64,000 nt of DNA from Fasciolopsis buskii (GCA_008360955.1 LUCM01000560.1:98467-162466), one strand, 5' to 3'; shown: positions 20,745 to 32,179, counted from the stretch's first letter. Notes: generated from the sequence alone by a model not told the origin. A program made the numbers and translations.

Positions 20745-23555
20745 ATGAACCGAACATTTGATACTGTCAATCAACATTTTGCTCTGCTTCCATTGCAGCC
20801 CGAGATATTTTTCCCGTGTACAGACAGAACCCAGTGAACAGGCATAACGAGGAAAATCTGTTTGATTGCCGATGTTCCTCGGTGAGACGAGGAACCTGGT
20901 GTGCTGCACCGATTCCAAATCCCATCTTGCACTGTTCAGGATGATATATCGATCTTGCGAAAAGGAACTAAACCAACCACGTTCCACTAATTGCGGAGAT
21001 ACCCTAATCCATGAATTATCAAAGTTAGGTCATTTCCAAAGTGAAAAAGTTGATCGAAACTGAAACCCGCGTAACATATAATTCGATAAAACGCAGCGAT
21101 TAGATTGCGTGTAGCCAAAGGATAAGACCGTCTGATCACGTTTAAACAAATCGAAGTGTAAAACTGCGTTTTCATTTAACTAGACCACGCTCATGAATCA
21201 TGAGGTCGAGACCGTTACTAGGAAATTTTTTCACTTTATTCTGGTTCGCAAAATCAACACTGTCTGAAAGAAATAATTGGTAAATTTCCCACTCTATTAA
21301 TTTGAAAAGAATAGCTTCGACCTAGATGTAAAAATCCTATCCGATTGGAGATTAGACCTAAATGATTTGTCCCAGGATGCTTTGAAGGAATAGAGCCACC
21401 AAACGAACAGGAATAAACACGTTATAAAGAGTAATCGTAGGCAAGTTGCATCTAATTGATTGGTTATATGGGTCCCGGTCAGTTATCTTTCTTTCGTGAA
21501 ACCGTCAAAGTGGATCGTGATAACTAGGTCAACTTAGCTGGACAACAACTGACCTGGGAAGGAAACAGTTACCTAGAGTGAGTATAAATTTACGGACGAA
21601 TAGGGTAGGACCGCCGGGTGGAAGTTGTGACCAGAGCTTGACAAATTGATTATCCAAGCAAAGAATCATGAGCATTTCATAAAATGTAAAGATATTTGCA
21701 TCATTACTTTCAAGACAAATACTTTTAACAGTAGTTGTTACGCAAGGTAATTCACTGATAAACTGCTATCGAATAGTGGTAAATTTGCTAAACACAGCAA
21801 GTTCCCAACTGAGACAGGGTCGTCTCCGCCTAGGGAACATATAAGAACTCGTAAAGAAATAATCTACTGGTAAGGTATTTACACTGTGCTGAGTTGAAAT
21901 GAAAGATTGACTAAAAGCGAAACTTTGATGAGAAGGGTGTGAAGTACCAACAAAGATGGCTCGTGCAAAGCTCCTTGTTTTTTTGTGTATCAGTGCAAAC
22001 CATCGCAGCAATTTGTTTTGGTGTTATACGGAAGATGAGAGATGTGGTGAGTGTGTGCGTGCTTGTGTGCGTGCGTGTGTGTGTGTGTGTGCACGAATGC
22101 TGGTTTCTGAGTCTAATACAACACTCCTCTTTATTTAACCTGGGTAGTGGAACTGAGATCAATATAGATAATTTGACGAAACGGAAGACGACAGACCTCG
22201 GCGCACGGAAATGCTGTTTGTTACATATTTCAAGAGAGAACAGTGAGAGAATCCGATCTGATATTGTCCACCGCGACAGACGCCTTCGATTCGGTTTGTC
22301 AGGCAAGTCATTCGGTAAAACTGTTCCCGTTCGTGTTTTACTCAATTCTCCCCTCATGGGTGTTAATTTGCCACGATAAATGAGTAATCTCAGTCCGAAA
22401 TGATGGAATTTGTCCGGGCTATTTTCTGTTAATTTCAGCAACGGTCAAGTTCCAGTGTTTTCGTCCTCATTGTATCTTCGAACTTTTATCTTGATGAAGT
22501 CTCTTCCTGCAGACCCCAAACATCCAGTTGCTTCCATTGTTTGCATTGAATTTAGTGAACAATTTGACAATATTAAATGAACTATCAATGTGTATAGAAT
22601 TGTTCCAAGGATATGACTGATTTTAAACTGTTCACACTCATTGTATGAATAAATCTATTCAATAAAAGAACGCGATCGATAGGGACAATTAAGTTTTCCG
22701 TCTTCCAGGAAAAAGATGGGTTACTCTCGTCACTTTGATCGCCAGTGGGTGACTTCCCAGAATATCCGACACAATTTAAACTTTTTGGAGAAAAGATATC
22801 ATTTTTTTCGTTCACTGGCGTTTTCTGATTGATGACGAGAGACATTTGGAAAAACGGTTAAGTAAAATAAGACGGACCAAGATGGCCATGTTTTGACTAC
22901 AAGCTTGTACAAATATAACCTCAAATGGAAGAGGTAAACAGTGATTGTGGCTCTGCAGTCGATTACAATAAATTTCAGTAATTAGTTGCTTGTATTGTCC
23001 CGAGAAAATTTGCTGTTGAAATTGTTAACTCTGCTTGACATCTTTGGTCCCATGTGTACAAATTGTTCCTCTCTGAGCATCGTTTCACATTGCTAACTTT
23101 GTAGAAAATGTCGCCGGTGGAAAAATTACCAGCTCCAAAACACAAATTTTATTTTCATATTACAAATAAGTAATTGTAAGACCGCGTTTGGAAAAACTTC
23201 AAACCTCAATCACTTGAAGACCTAAGCTGTTCCAGCAACACTTGCTATGCCACTTCAAATCACGATCGAAGATTTATTTCGATTGGAACCCGCTGAGACT
23301 CAGAACCCCGGCGAAAACGGCGAAATCTGTTGTGCACGTCAAACACCCGTTGACAGGATGACTACTAGCCGCACTGACTCCCTCAGTTATTACATGCACC
23401 ATTATTGATTACAAAGGCGAGAACAAACCCTACAACTGCCTCGGCTGACCACGCACGGGAACAACACTAACAAATATGACCCTAATATCTGGAATGCTAT
23501 CGAACAGTAAGAGACCTCAATAGGTCATTTGCGGCAGCTAGTCGAACGACAAAGA
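20745..23555. other. No gene recognised
   Basis: A 176-codon minus-strand frame (21,911-22,441) and a 146-codon plus-strand frame (21,939-22,379) overlap each other across the GTGT tract. Neither has a recognisable domain, so both look like by-products of the simple repeat. Confidence 0.45.
22050..22094. repeat. GTGTGC-rich simple repeat
   Basis: An imperfect GTGTGCGT run followed by pure GT. It accounts for the open frames on both strands around it. Confidence 0.85.
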
Positions 23556-23559
23556 TTAG

Positions 23560-23645
23560 CCCTCTATCACCGAAGTGACTGGGGGATCTGGATTTCGAAA
23601 CTTTGACCTTGTTACGATGATAACCATCTGATCATCTCCCGGATG
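23560..23645 (-). repeat. tRNA-derived SINE-like repeat, family II
   Basis: AAGTGACTGGGGGATCTGG, then ATTTCGAAACTTTGACC and ATAACCATCTGATCATC, line up with the copy at 24,215-24,330. Confidence 0.45.
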
Positions 23646-24214
23646 GTCTAGTAACTACGGTTTTCCACTATTGACCGTGCAATTCGAGTTCAACTCTCGG
23701 TTCGGACTTCGTGCTAAGTATTTTGGATTCCCGATTTTCTGTAAATCTATCTTTGAACAAATGTTTTGCAAATGTCTTACCCCTTACAGATTGATAACGA
23801 CCAAAAAGCTCTACGTTTTTAGAGAACGTCGTACTTACCCAAAGGCATGATACATAGCAGACTTTATCCCTCAAGTTGATTCTTAGTTTAGGTAAACGTA
23901 TTTGGTTTGAAACTCGACAGGCAGAATTGCCGGCCGGTTAGTTGCTGTCTCACAACAAGAATGACGACTTAAGCTGGAACATGCCTGCTGTTCGCATGGT
24001 AAATTCCTGACAGGCATTAAAATATGGATAGCAACTTTGAGTATTTTTTTTTGAACATTTAAATGAAATATGAATCTAGCTGAAGGGGAATAACAAAGGG
24101 TTTTTGGGAGCCATTGCGCAGTTGAGGGACCGGTGAACGACAATCATAACACTAAAAAAGGGAATAGCACGTGATCACACTAGGTACCAATAAGTTATCA
24201 TGCGTGGTTACGGA

Positions 24215-24332
24215 CAGGATGACAACAAATTTCTGCCTACCACATAAGTGACCAAAGGGCCTGGGATTCAAACCTCTGATCTTTGTGGGTAACAGATGCT
24301 CGATCCACCTGACCAGCGACGGTCGAAAAAAA
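24215..24332 (-). repeat. tRNA-derived SINE-like repeat, family II (best copy)
   Basis: Read on the minus strand, GTCGCTGGTCAGGTGGATCG carries the A-box position, and AGAGGTTTGAATCCCAGG carries a near-perfect B box (GGTTTGAATCC). The head is followed by CACTTATGTGGTAGGCAG, which recurs in the plus-strand copy at 46.3 kb. The spacing between boxes is tRNA-like, but no complete cloverleaf forms. Pol III-type internal promoters of this kind are typical of SINEs. Confidence 0.65.
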
Positions 24333-24409
24333 ATAGAAAAAAACCGTGGTGGTATAACCTTCATGCAGTAACTAATCTCTTGTATGGTAGTTCAGTCCAA
24401 GGAATCGCG

Positions 24410-24713
24410 TTAAGAGAACGGTGTCATACATGATGCCGAAATCAGTTTTCTATTTCGGTTCAAAGTTTCACTGATCACCAGATGATCCAGCCTCATTGGG
24501 AAAGAGGTACCGCCCAAGCAACGTCTTCGATCAACCTCTGAGTTTAACTGGAATTTCTTGTAGATTACTAAAACTGCCTTCAGCAGTGCGAAGACAACCA
24601 AAAACGAAATCATCAGAAAATTCGCAACCAAAGAAACCCAGGAAATAGAGCGCATGTCTAATGAAGGACTGAAAAACAGTGGAGATCGAAATTACCGTTG
24701 GAAACTGTCTGAG
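24410..24713. other. Exon-like stretch with competing frames on both strands
   Basis: Plus strand: an acceptor-like TTTCTTGTAG ends at 24,563 and a strong donor GAG|GTAAGTG follows 24,713. The 150 bases between are open only in phase 0 and would encode 50 mostly charged residues. Minus strand: an acceptor-like CTGTTTTTCAG leads into an 81-codon frame (ATG at 24,655, stop at 24,410) with a strongly hydrophobic N-terminal segment (VANFLMISFLVVFALLKAV) and a polar tail. At most one of these is likely to be real. I recognise neither family. Confidence 0.25.
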
Positions 24714-24810
24714 GTAAGTGAAATGAGTAAGGATCTATTCTTGCCGAAATAAGTAAACTGAGAGTAGTGAATGATATAATGTTAATAACGCAGTGTTGTT
24801 GCTAGATGTA

Positions 24811-24852
24811 ATGCGCCCACGTTTCGACTACCGTGGGTAGTCTTTCTCAAGG
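24811..24852 (-). ncRNA. Hairpin with GAAACG box, hammerhead-like remnant
   Basis: On the minus strand, CTTGAGAAA is followed by a perfect 7-bp stem, GACTACC (24,842-24,836) with GGTAGTC (24,832-24,826), around the loop CAC, and then GAAACGT. The layout core box, stem II, GAAA box is that of a hammerhead. The first box departs from CUGANGA at two positions and carries an extra A, so it is not expected to be active. Similar 'hairpin plus CGAAACGT' motifs accompany Penelope-like elements in many animals. It could also be a chance hairpin. Confidence 0.4.
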
Positions 24853-24859
24853 CAAGTGT

Positions 24860-26215
24860 ACAAAACTGAGGATCATTCAAATAGTTTGGATCAGTGCTAA
24901 TTTTGGTGGATCTGAGGTGGGATACGGCGGTCGAGGAAGACAACAGGGTCAGTAATCAAGAAAAACAAGCCTTCCTTTGTGAGGTCCTTCAACCAGACTA
25001 GGAGCAACGGAATAAACAATCCAAAGCATAGCACTAAATGTGGACACCGAGGGCCTGTAAAAAACTGCACGATACCATGGGTTCTAACTTCAGTTAAAAT
25101 ACGATTAAGAAGCAATTTTTGGGAAAATCTTTGGATAAACCAGTTAGCAGTTAATAGATCGATACTTGTCAGATCTGTTTCTCGGGATTCCCCCATACTC
25201 TAAGAGATTTTAAACATTAAGGAATGGTTCCATGGCGAGACGAATACCAAAAATGTGGAATAATAGAATCACTGGGTGAGAATTGCAAGTTCTGAGTAGA
25301 AGAGAAGAAACTTAATTGGGTCTGTTTACTACTACCATAACACGAACTGAACGTCAAGATTAATTTTGCTGTTCAAAGAGGAATATGCACGTTCTACGGT
25401 ATGGACTCCATAGAATGCGAATTCCCATAAGTGTGCAACAATAACTACACCGGATCAAATGTCTCCTAATGGGATTGCATGGCGAAATTTGGTTGCACGA
25501 ATAATTGGTAATTTGAACTGAATCCCAATTTGATATGAGCGACTAATCCCAAAATGCACGATGGCCATTTGCGAAGTAGATCATCAGGTAACTTCAGTTT
25601 AGCTAAAAATACCGACAGCTTAGAGAAGTTTATCATTCTTTGAGGTCCCCGGGGAATTGGCATTTTATTCCGGATTTAGATCCGGTTGGATATCTAATTT
25701 TCTGCTGTTTTTGTGCGTTTGTGCACATTTGTACTTGACTGTGAACCCTTCTGATGTCACTTGCACACCCGCGCTAACGCAACCACAGGCGAAGTAGCTG
25801 TGAAAATGCCGCTGTCATACATAACTGATCTCATCGAGAGGTATCCAATTGACAGATAGATAGACAGGCAAATAGGTAGACAAACAACCCGCGGAACTAG
25901 TGAACGCATGCTCAACCACTCAGACAGATACACACGAAAGCGCGTGCACAAACAAGGACACGTAAACATGCGTTCTGACTAACTCCGATAACCTCGAGAC
26001 CCCAGTAGAGCACATTCGTAGAAATCGTACACATTACGTGTTTGCAGTAGTAGGATTTTGCGGTACTTGTTGGACTGCTGACTCGGAGCTCTACACACGT
26101 GTGCTCTCAAATACTTACACGGATCGGATCAGAAGAACGGAACCATCAAAATTCCGCCAATTGTCGAACCAAATGGTAATCTAAACAGCTGACTGAATGG
26201 AGTGTTGCAATTTAC
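24860..26215. other. No gene recognised
   Basis: A 99-codon minus-strand frame at 24,897-25,196 has no recognisable domain. A GATA/GACA-rich stretch lies at about 25,850-25,885. The right end may be the last part of an intron ahead of the membrane exon. Confidence 0.4.
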
Positions 26216-26220
26216 CGTAA

Positions 26221-26375
26221 ACTAGTTACAATTCTGCCTGTACGAGCCGATCGGAGGGACCCGTGAAAAGGACAGCAGAACCACTCACATCGATACCATC
26301 AACAACAACAACAACAACGGCGACAACAACGACGAAATCGAAAGCTATCCCACCTGAAATTACGTCAAAAGTAAA
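26221..26375 (+). CDS. Thr-rich open frame just upstream of the membrane exon
   Basis: In the frame that includes 26,263, the sequence reads VKRTAEPLTSIPS, then a run of Thr broken by one Ala (about 26,293-26,331), then KSKAIPPEITSKVNLG. This would suit an O-glycosylated stalk of a surface protein directly before a membrane segment. The frame is open back to a stop at 26,218, and AAACTAG (ending 26,224) could be an acceptor. However, the membrane segment that follows is in the next frame (+1), and no GT..AG pair in between restores phase. Either there is a 1-2 base indel or this CAA-repeat stretch is not coding. Confidence 0.35.
26293..26332. repeat. CAA/CGA trinucleotide tract
   Basis: ACA/ACG/GCG triplets encode the Thr run described for 26,221-26,375. 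Triplet slippage alone would not change frame. Confidence 0.8.
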
Positions 26376-26414
26376 CTTGGGAAATTTCCATGGACACGCA
26401 ACTTCCAACGCAAG

Positions 26415-26495
26415 TGACAGTCGGGGAAAATACCACACCGGTTATTGTGGCCCCGTTGATTGCATTGGGTTGCGCTTTGGGCGTCTTCCTAATTG
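26415..26495 (+). CDS. Putative exon: transmembrane segment of a single-pass receptor
   Basis: The open frame (codons in register with 26,390) ends in VGENTTPVIVAPLIAL and GCALGVFLI. A strong donor G|GTAAGTGAGT follows 26,495 in phase 1. The start is uncertain: AG at 26,413-26,414 or 26,419-26,420 could serve, but both have poor pyrimidine tracts. Joined to the exon at 49,462, the split codon becomes GTT (Val). The hydrophobic run then continues as LLIIVLD, giving a membrane span of about 25 residues followed by a basic stop-transfer stretch. The phase match and the uninterrupted hydrophobic segment are the main argument that the two blocks belong together across a 22,966-bp intron. NTT just before the span is a possible N-glycosylation site. 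The extracellular domains are not found upstream. Confidence 0.55.
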
Positions 26496-26499
26496 GTAA

Positions 26500-26865
26500 G
26501 TGAGTTGGCGGTCTGGGGCGTAAATAGATGAACAACTAAGTATGTATGCTCATCATCTACTGTGGATAAGCGTTTTTTCCTGACCGAAATTGGGAGAATT
26601 TGATTCTCTTACGCGTAATATTTTTCAATTTGGTTAATTTTAATTCCAGCTTGGTGTATTTTGTCGAGAAAGTCTAGGCTCAGTGTCATTTACAAATCAG
26701 TCAGACATTTTCAAACTCTCTTGAGGACATACTGCAAAAGTGGGCTCTTCCTGCATATTTTGTGTTCCATTTGGATTTATCACGCACCAAATTTGGCTCT
26801 CGATGTTTTGTGTGATATTGCTAAGCCTTTATCTGGCCACACTCGAATTACCCAGGCACATTAAT
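26500..26865. other. Start of the putative 23-kb intron; no feature
   Basis: No repeat or coding signal is recognised before the tRNA-like trace to the right. Confidence 0.4.
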
Positions 26866-26867
26866 AC

Positions 26868-26935
26868 CGATCGGCCCGGATGGTCTAGACAGCACAGTGG
26901 CAGGGCTAGGATAAAAACCTAAAATGCGATTATGG
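26868..26935 (+). repeat. Possible tRNA-like SINE head
   Basis: CCCGGATGGTCTAGACAGC resembles an A box. GGGCTAGGATAAAAACC may be a decayed B box. The string GGATGGTCTAG also occurs at 23,641-23,651. Confidence 0.3.
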
Positions 26936-27194
26936 TGAATTTGCACTACTGATGAACTGTAACGAGATCAGAATTCGAGTGTGGTGCTCGGACAGTGCAA
27001 AATTGACCGGCACACCTGAGGTTCGTGCGCTGACATTGCAGTCCGAGGGACAATCGGCGAAGGAAAAAATACTCATAACTCGACGCTCACTTTTAATTAT
27101 TCACTAATCCAGTCGGAATTTAAGAAGTTGTCCGCAGTGCAAATTTGACTGGTCAAGCCGATTCGATGTCTGCTATTTGTTGTCGGTAGAGGGA

Positions 27195-27262
27195 ACCTTC
27201 CACGATAATGAGCAACATTCACTTAACCGTTAAACCGCGATCTCGAGCTCTCCCGGCACACT
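27195..27262 (+). ncRNA. Possible further degenerate hammerhead-repeat copy
   Basis: AATGAGCAACATT, then TAACCGTTAAACCG and CTCTCCCGG, run parallel to CGAGCGACATT, AACCGCGAAACCGG and CTCCCGG of the copy at 17.35 kb. The core and stem II are broken and the loop is longer, so this could be chance similarity. Confidence 0.3.
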
Positions 27263-27264
27263 AT

Positions 27265-28655
27265 TAATCACTGTGTATTATGTCTTCGTATATTAGCTTC
27301 GTATATTACCACTTATCACGTGTGTGCCGAGTGACATCCATTGGGAAAAATCCCGCACTATTGGTTTGTTTACATGTAGAAATCGCCTTCGAACCTGATA
27401 AAAGTTGTGTTGTACAGCAATCAGAAAAATCGACTGAACAAGTCATCGGTAATGATCGGTTTTCGTGACTACTTTTCCCTGCTTGACAATTTTAAAGTAA
27501 ATTAATCTAGAAAACGATCAAGTACTTCCCCTGGCATTTCGTTACTTTAAACTTTATTAACAGATGATGGATAAATTTCAATCCTATTCAGGATGAAATG
27601 CTAAACACAGGAACATACATTTACAAATATATATGTATGCACACGAATATATATATATATTTATACAAGGATAGGTAAGTGGAGAGAGCAATCCGATTCA
27701 GATCTTCTCGACTTAGTAACTCGTGCTGCAAATCCAAGGCACCTTCTCTTAGCAACTAGTTCTTTTTAAGATATCGATAATAATAGTTTGCATGCATGAC
27801 GGATAATTTTACACGATAAAGGCAAGTGATAATCACCCAGGTCTTTCCATATTCTAACCCGAAAATTGAGACTTGGATTTATTCTAAGCAGCCGTGAGAT
27901 AGTGGCCGTGAATGGTACGCTTAAGTTCTAGTTCTTCACTCATCTGCCCCCGATCTCAGCGGTCCGGGCCAATGCATGATTGCAATAAAACTGGCTAATC
28001 TGTCCCGAATCACTAATCCTCATTGTGTTTATATCGATCGTCCTAATTTGTACAGAAAAAAGCCGACATTTGCGAATTGTAGGTCCACTACGAGACGAAG
28101 ATTTCATAAGAAGCAGAAAGTCATTTATATGAGTAATGAAATCGTCACGTGACATGCAAAATACTTTGTGTACTCCAGGCTGTTCTGTTGCAAAATACAG
28201 TTTGCTTGAGAGCATATAGTTAAAGTAGAACAGCAAGGTTAGTTTACCGGGTTAAAAAAGCATTTCACCAAATTTACACATGTAAGATCAGTCGTTTTGT
28301 TGTAACAAATTCAGTCCGGTTGTTTTCTCTTATCTGTTTAATTGTTCGCAATCCTTCATTACAAAACTTCGTGAGAATAGCTACCAATTTTCTAGATAAT
28401 AAAATAATTTGATTGCTCACAAAGAACGCCCAAGACAAGATGACCGGTCACATCTGGACTTCAAAATAGTTGGCAAATATCTAAGTGCCTAAAGCCATAA
28501 AGCATCCGGCCGACTCGATATTCTGCCATCTCATGTGCTGTTAAATGTTTGCCAACACAAAGCAAGCACTTCACGTGATAAAGCACTGGAAACTTTACTA
28601 CCCGTATGTGTGATTCACTGGGGCTTTGACCGGAAGTGGTCGAGTACACATTAAG
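27265..28655. other. No gene recognised; AT simple repeat at 27,646-27,664
   Basis: The short TA tract lies within otherwise unremarkable AT-rich sequence. No coding motif is seen on either strand. Confidence 0.45.
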
Positions 28656-28755
28656 GATCGATCGACCAGAAACAAGTCACAAGTTCGAATCCCAGACCCG
28701 TTCATCACTTTAGCGGCAGATGACAGGGCTAGTTGAGACCCAACGTGGTTATAGG
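28655..28755 (+). repeat. tRNA-derived SINE-like repeat, family II
   Basis: GATCGATCGACCAG, then CACAAGTTCGAATCCCAGAC (B box) and CATCACTTTAGCGGCAGATG, lie in the same order as in the copy at 46.23-46.35 kb. Confidence 0.55.
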
Positions 28756-28759
28756 CCAC

Positions 28760-30135
28760 TCACAGTTTCATGGGCACGATCACAAACCCTCTTCTTCCTG
28801 TCTTCCCCCCTGGTGCCTACGGATCATGCCCCTTCCAGTGAATTCATATTTTAAGCATGTTTTAAATAAAGCTGAACAACACAATCTGGATCAGGGGAAG
28901 TGATTAAGCTGTTGGCCGATATAGTCCGGGTAAGGCAACGCCTGCATTGTGGTTTTCAGTCAACGTGCAACTTTACCGCTCATGGAATAATTGCAAAAGT
29001 CTGGCCTTTGTAATTGTTCTGACTAGTCAGGTGACCGTATAACGTATGCATATTTGTCATTATTCTGGCTGAAACTTTGCTTCAAAATTCCATTGTTGCG
29101 GACAGGGAAAAGAGGCCGAAGGGGTTACATTCAACCCATCCTATGATGGTGCTTTCAGCTAAACATAAAATTCCCGGTAGGCCCGGGGTCATTTCAGTTC
29201 ATGAGAGTTTGCAATACCAGTTTGATGAGTAAAATACCTGTACACCTCTCGTTAATCGTAGGTTTTTTTTTGGAAGGCATGAACTGATAAATAAAGCGGC
29301 TCTTGAAGTAACTTATTATTTTACTGTCTTCTCTCTGGTCTTCCTCAAGGTAACAAATCGACCTGATCAAGTTTAGGCTGAATTTCTTGGGAACAAAACT
29401 TGCAACAGCAGGCCTAGCAACATTCAGTGGCTTTTGTTCTGGTTTGCATCTGTAACTTTTGCACAGTGAAATGCAAACCACCCGGTGGCATGTTGTACGC
29501 TTCATTAGATTTCGATAGCATCCGGCCGTTTCGATTGATTTTCCTGGTGGCTAGTTGATCAGTTGGCAGTTCTCTTTCGATCACTAAGAAGTGACTGCGT
29601 TTCATCGGAGTCTCAAGCACTTCAATTATCCACAATATGGTTTAAACCCCTGCCTAGCGATTTGCATTGATGTATTAGTTGGTCCCTACCACAATTACTT
29701 GGTGCCACAGTTGTAATTTGCTAAGCATAGAGAGATCTAAAGAGACAATGGTAGCGCAAAAGGTCAGGTAGGCTACCGAACGAGAAATGATATCTCCAAG
29801 GCTATCTCTTACGCTCCAACTTCCAAACGGCAACTCCCTAAAGGCTGATGGCGCCAGGAGTTTATTTTCGACATCATCTTAAAAGCATGTAGATGCGCAG
29901 GTTAATGGGTATAAGGGGTTTAAGACAGCGTAGATAAAATGGGATGTATATTGAGTTGATCATATATATTGACGTGACAACCGAGTACTTTATTGGATAA
30001 AACATGTCCAAATCAAACCGTACCAAAATAGGCAGAGTAAAACCGAACAAATGGAATCAGAGGCGGGGTAGAAAGAAAAGATAAGGTGAACAGAATAAGG
30101 TGTGCACAAATACTTCATGTGCCCATGGTGACTTT
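28760..30135. other. No gene recognised
   Basis: A string at 29,762-29,810 resembles the body of the family II repeat seen near 41,085, but no A or B box is present. The minus-strand frames here show no domain. Confidence 0.4.
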
Positions 30136-30137
30136 GC

Positions 30138-30272
30138 CAGCGGTGGCCAAACGGGTAAGGTCGCGGGTTCAAATCCACCCACCGCCTTTCAGCTTCCCCA
30201 ATTGGAGGCCCTCTGTTGGCCGCGGCCCCCTTCCTGAAAATTGATGTGCATTGTTGTTTCATTAATAAAGGA
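30138..30272 (+). repeat. tRNA-Leu-like SINE, family I
   Basis: GGTGGCCAAACGGGT (A box) and GCGGGTTCAAATCC (B box, 30,162-30,175) are followed by a body ending CATTAATAAAGG. The body resembles the copy at 34.4 kb: a TTGGCC block, then CTTCCTGA, then a TTTCATTAATAAAG tail. The head lacks the tRNA anticodon arm. Confidence 0.65.
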
Positions 30273-30274
30273 AG

Positions 30275-31675
30275 TAAGCGATAAAGATTTCACCACCTAC
30301 ATAATCCAGACTTCCAAGTCCTGATTATCAAAACTTAGGATGCGGCTACCAGACGTTTGGAGAACGCCTCGCTGAAGGATATTTGTGTCTCTGATATGAT
30401 TCTAAAAGCAACCGCCGGGTCATTGTTCTAAACACTATCAGATAAGTACAATAGTATGGTGCCAGACACTTGTCCAACCCAATTCTTTTCACCACAGCCG
30501 GACATTGATCTAAGATAGATAGGGACAAATTGCCGGGTTATATGTACCATACAGTAGGTATCATCTGCGCTCAAAGAGTTAGATGGAATCAGAGACAGGC
30601 ATTAATAAGATTTTGTGTTGGCAAATGTGAGAAAGTGGTGATACAGCCTTTCTTAGTTGTTTTGTACTAAAAAGGTCAAATCGTTTAACCTAATCAAACA
30701 AAAGCCCAAAGAGAATTGCCCAAGAGAAACTTCTTCGTATGGTTATTCGTTTCGTTGATTCTGATTGATTGGCTTAAAAAGCCGTCCTCCATGTTTACGT
30801 TTAGACGTTTTAATTTGAAGTTATCTCTGTAACACTCATGGTCAAAAGATATTTGTGTCACATCACCATTTGACACGCCCAAACACAATTTGATTGCAAG
30901 TTGAAAAGTTAGGGCTTTATTCCCAAGAGGTAGAAGGATTAGTCTAGCCTTCAACCAATAAGTAAGTAACTCATCCGTTGCAAAAGTAGTGCATACCGAA
31001 TAGATTTATTGGTTATTCAAGTGAGAGGGTAATATGATTTCGGGTGCATCAGTCAATAAGCTGAGCGGAAAAGTCGCACGAGTAATTCAGTTGGACCGAT
31101 ATGATCCCCGAGCAAACTGGTCAATGAGTGCTGTACATAGAAAACCGATAGAAACAAATCGTTTTTGTTAAATAACCAAAAATTTGGGCTTTTGCTCAAC
31201 CTAGTAACTGGGAACGAGAGACAGCGAACTAGTGGCAAGAGTAATTAGAGTCAAGCGAAGTCACGTAAACGTTTTATGCAATTCGAAGGACGGATATTCA
31301 ACTATTATATAACCGAAAGACACATTCTCAACATGAACAAAATAATCTGTACAGTAAGTGCTTAGAAACATGGGATGTGCATTCATTTTCACTCCATGGT
31401 GAAAATGTTGCAGTTTCAAGGCTTTCCAGGAATCTGACCAAAAAAAGAAACAGTAGAACAATTGCATACTCCCGCCCGTGCTTGGAGGTCTTTACAACAG
31501 GAACGAGTAACAAAGGAAGAAGTGCACTTCACTGGGTTTTTGTGTATTGGTGGCAAGAGTCAGGAAGTATTTTTATGAGAAGCTTCTGGCAAGTATTTTT
31601 ATGGTGGTAGATGATGAATTCGACGCCTAGATGTCAGGATAGGCCGCTAAAGGGGGGAACTAATCATGGGGTTTC
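30275..31675. other. No gene recognised
   Basis: Only short frames are open. The right end may contain the 3' part of the CR1-like fragment that follows. Confidence 0.45.
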
Positions 31676-31681
31676 TAGATA

Positions 31682-32045
31682 TTAATATGATATCCTTTGA
31701 TAAGAAGCCAAGAAAAATGACGGAAGATGCTTAGAGCCAACGTGGTAAACCAGCAAAAGAGCAAAATATTTGATAAGCTTCTCGGGTACATGGGGGAATC
31801 TAAGAGGCGAAACATAAAAGAGACGCCTGATTTTAGCAGCAAATTGTTTCACCTTAGACCGCAATGTAAGACTTTGGTCCAATACCGCTCCAAGGTACCT
31901 AAGTAAATTCTGGTAAGTTATTTGTTGGAAAGACATCAATATCTGCGTTTGTTTTACAGAGGTTGTCGGTTTACGTGAAGCTCTGATCTCTGAGCTCGGC
32001 ATCCGGGTGACATCGTCAGAGCGCGGGCACGGTTCGGGTTGTTCC
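31682..32045 (-). pseudogene. CR1/Perere-like RT C-terminal fragment
   Basis: A 106-codon minus-strand frame reads QITYQNLLRYLGAVLDQSL, then KVKQFAAKIRRLFYV, RFPHVPEKLIKYFALLL and PSFF. This matches the region after the RT catalytic core in CR1-like elements ('I..V..FRYLGVxLDxxLTWxxHVxxxxxKxxRRL .. VPxxLxxxF..'). The catalytic motifs are missing. The frame ends in a stop soon after, at 31,682. It lies in the putative 23-kb intron of the receptor gene, in antisense orientation. The family call rests on this one block only. Confidence 0.5.
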
Positions 32046-32179
32046 TCCGTATTTATAGGTTTGACATCCTCGTCGATCTTACGCCTTTTTGACCACCTTG
32101 ACCTCGCTAATAGATATCTGTCTTACTAATCGATTGGTCTTGACTGTACATTTGACTCTAAGGGAATGACTTTCGGTTT

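Noticed and set aside
21911..22441. 176-codon minus frame and 146-codon plus frame
   Set aside because: Both span the GTGTGC simple repeat, which keeps frames open; the flanking residues resemble nothing known.
29500..29560. Minus-strand hammerhead suggested by CGAAACGGCC near 29,528
   Set aside because: No CUGANGA core or stem II precedes it at the right distance.
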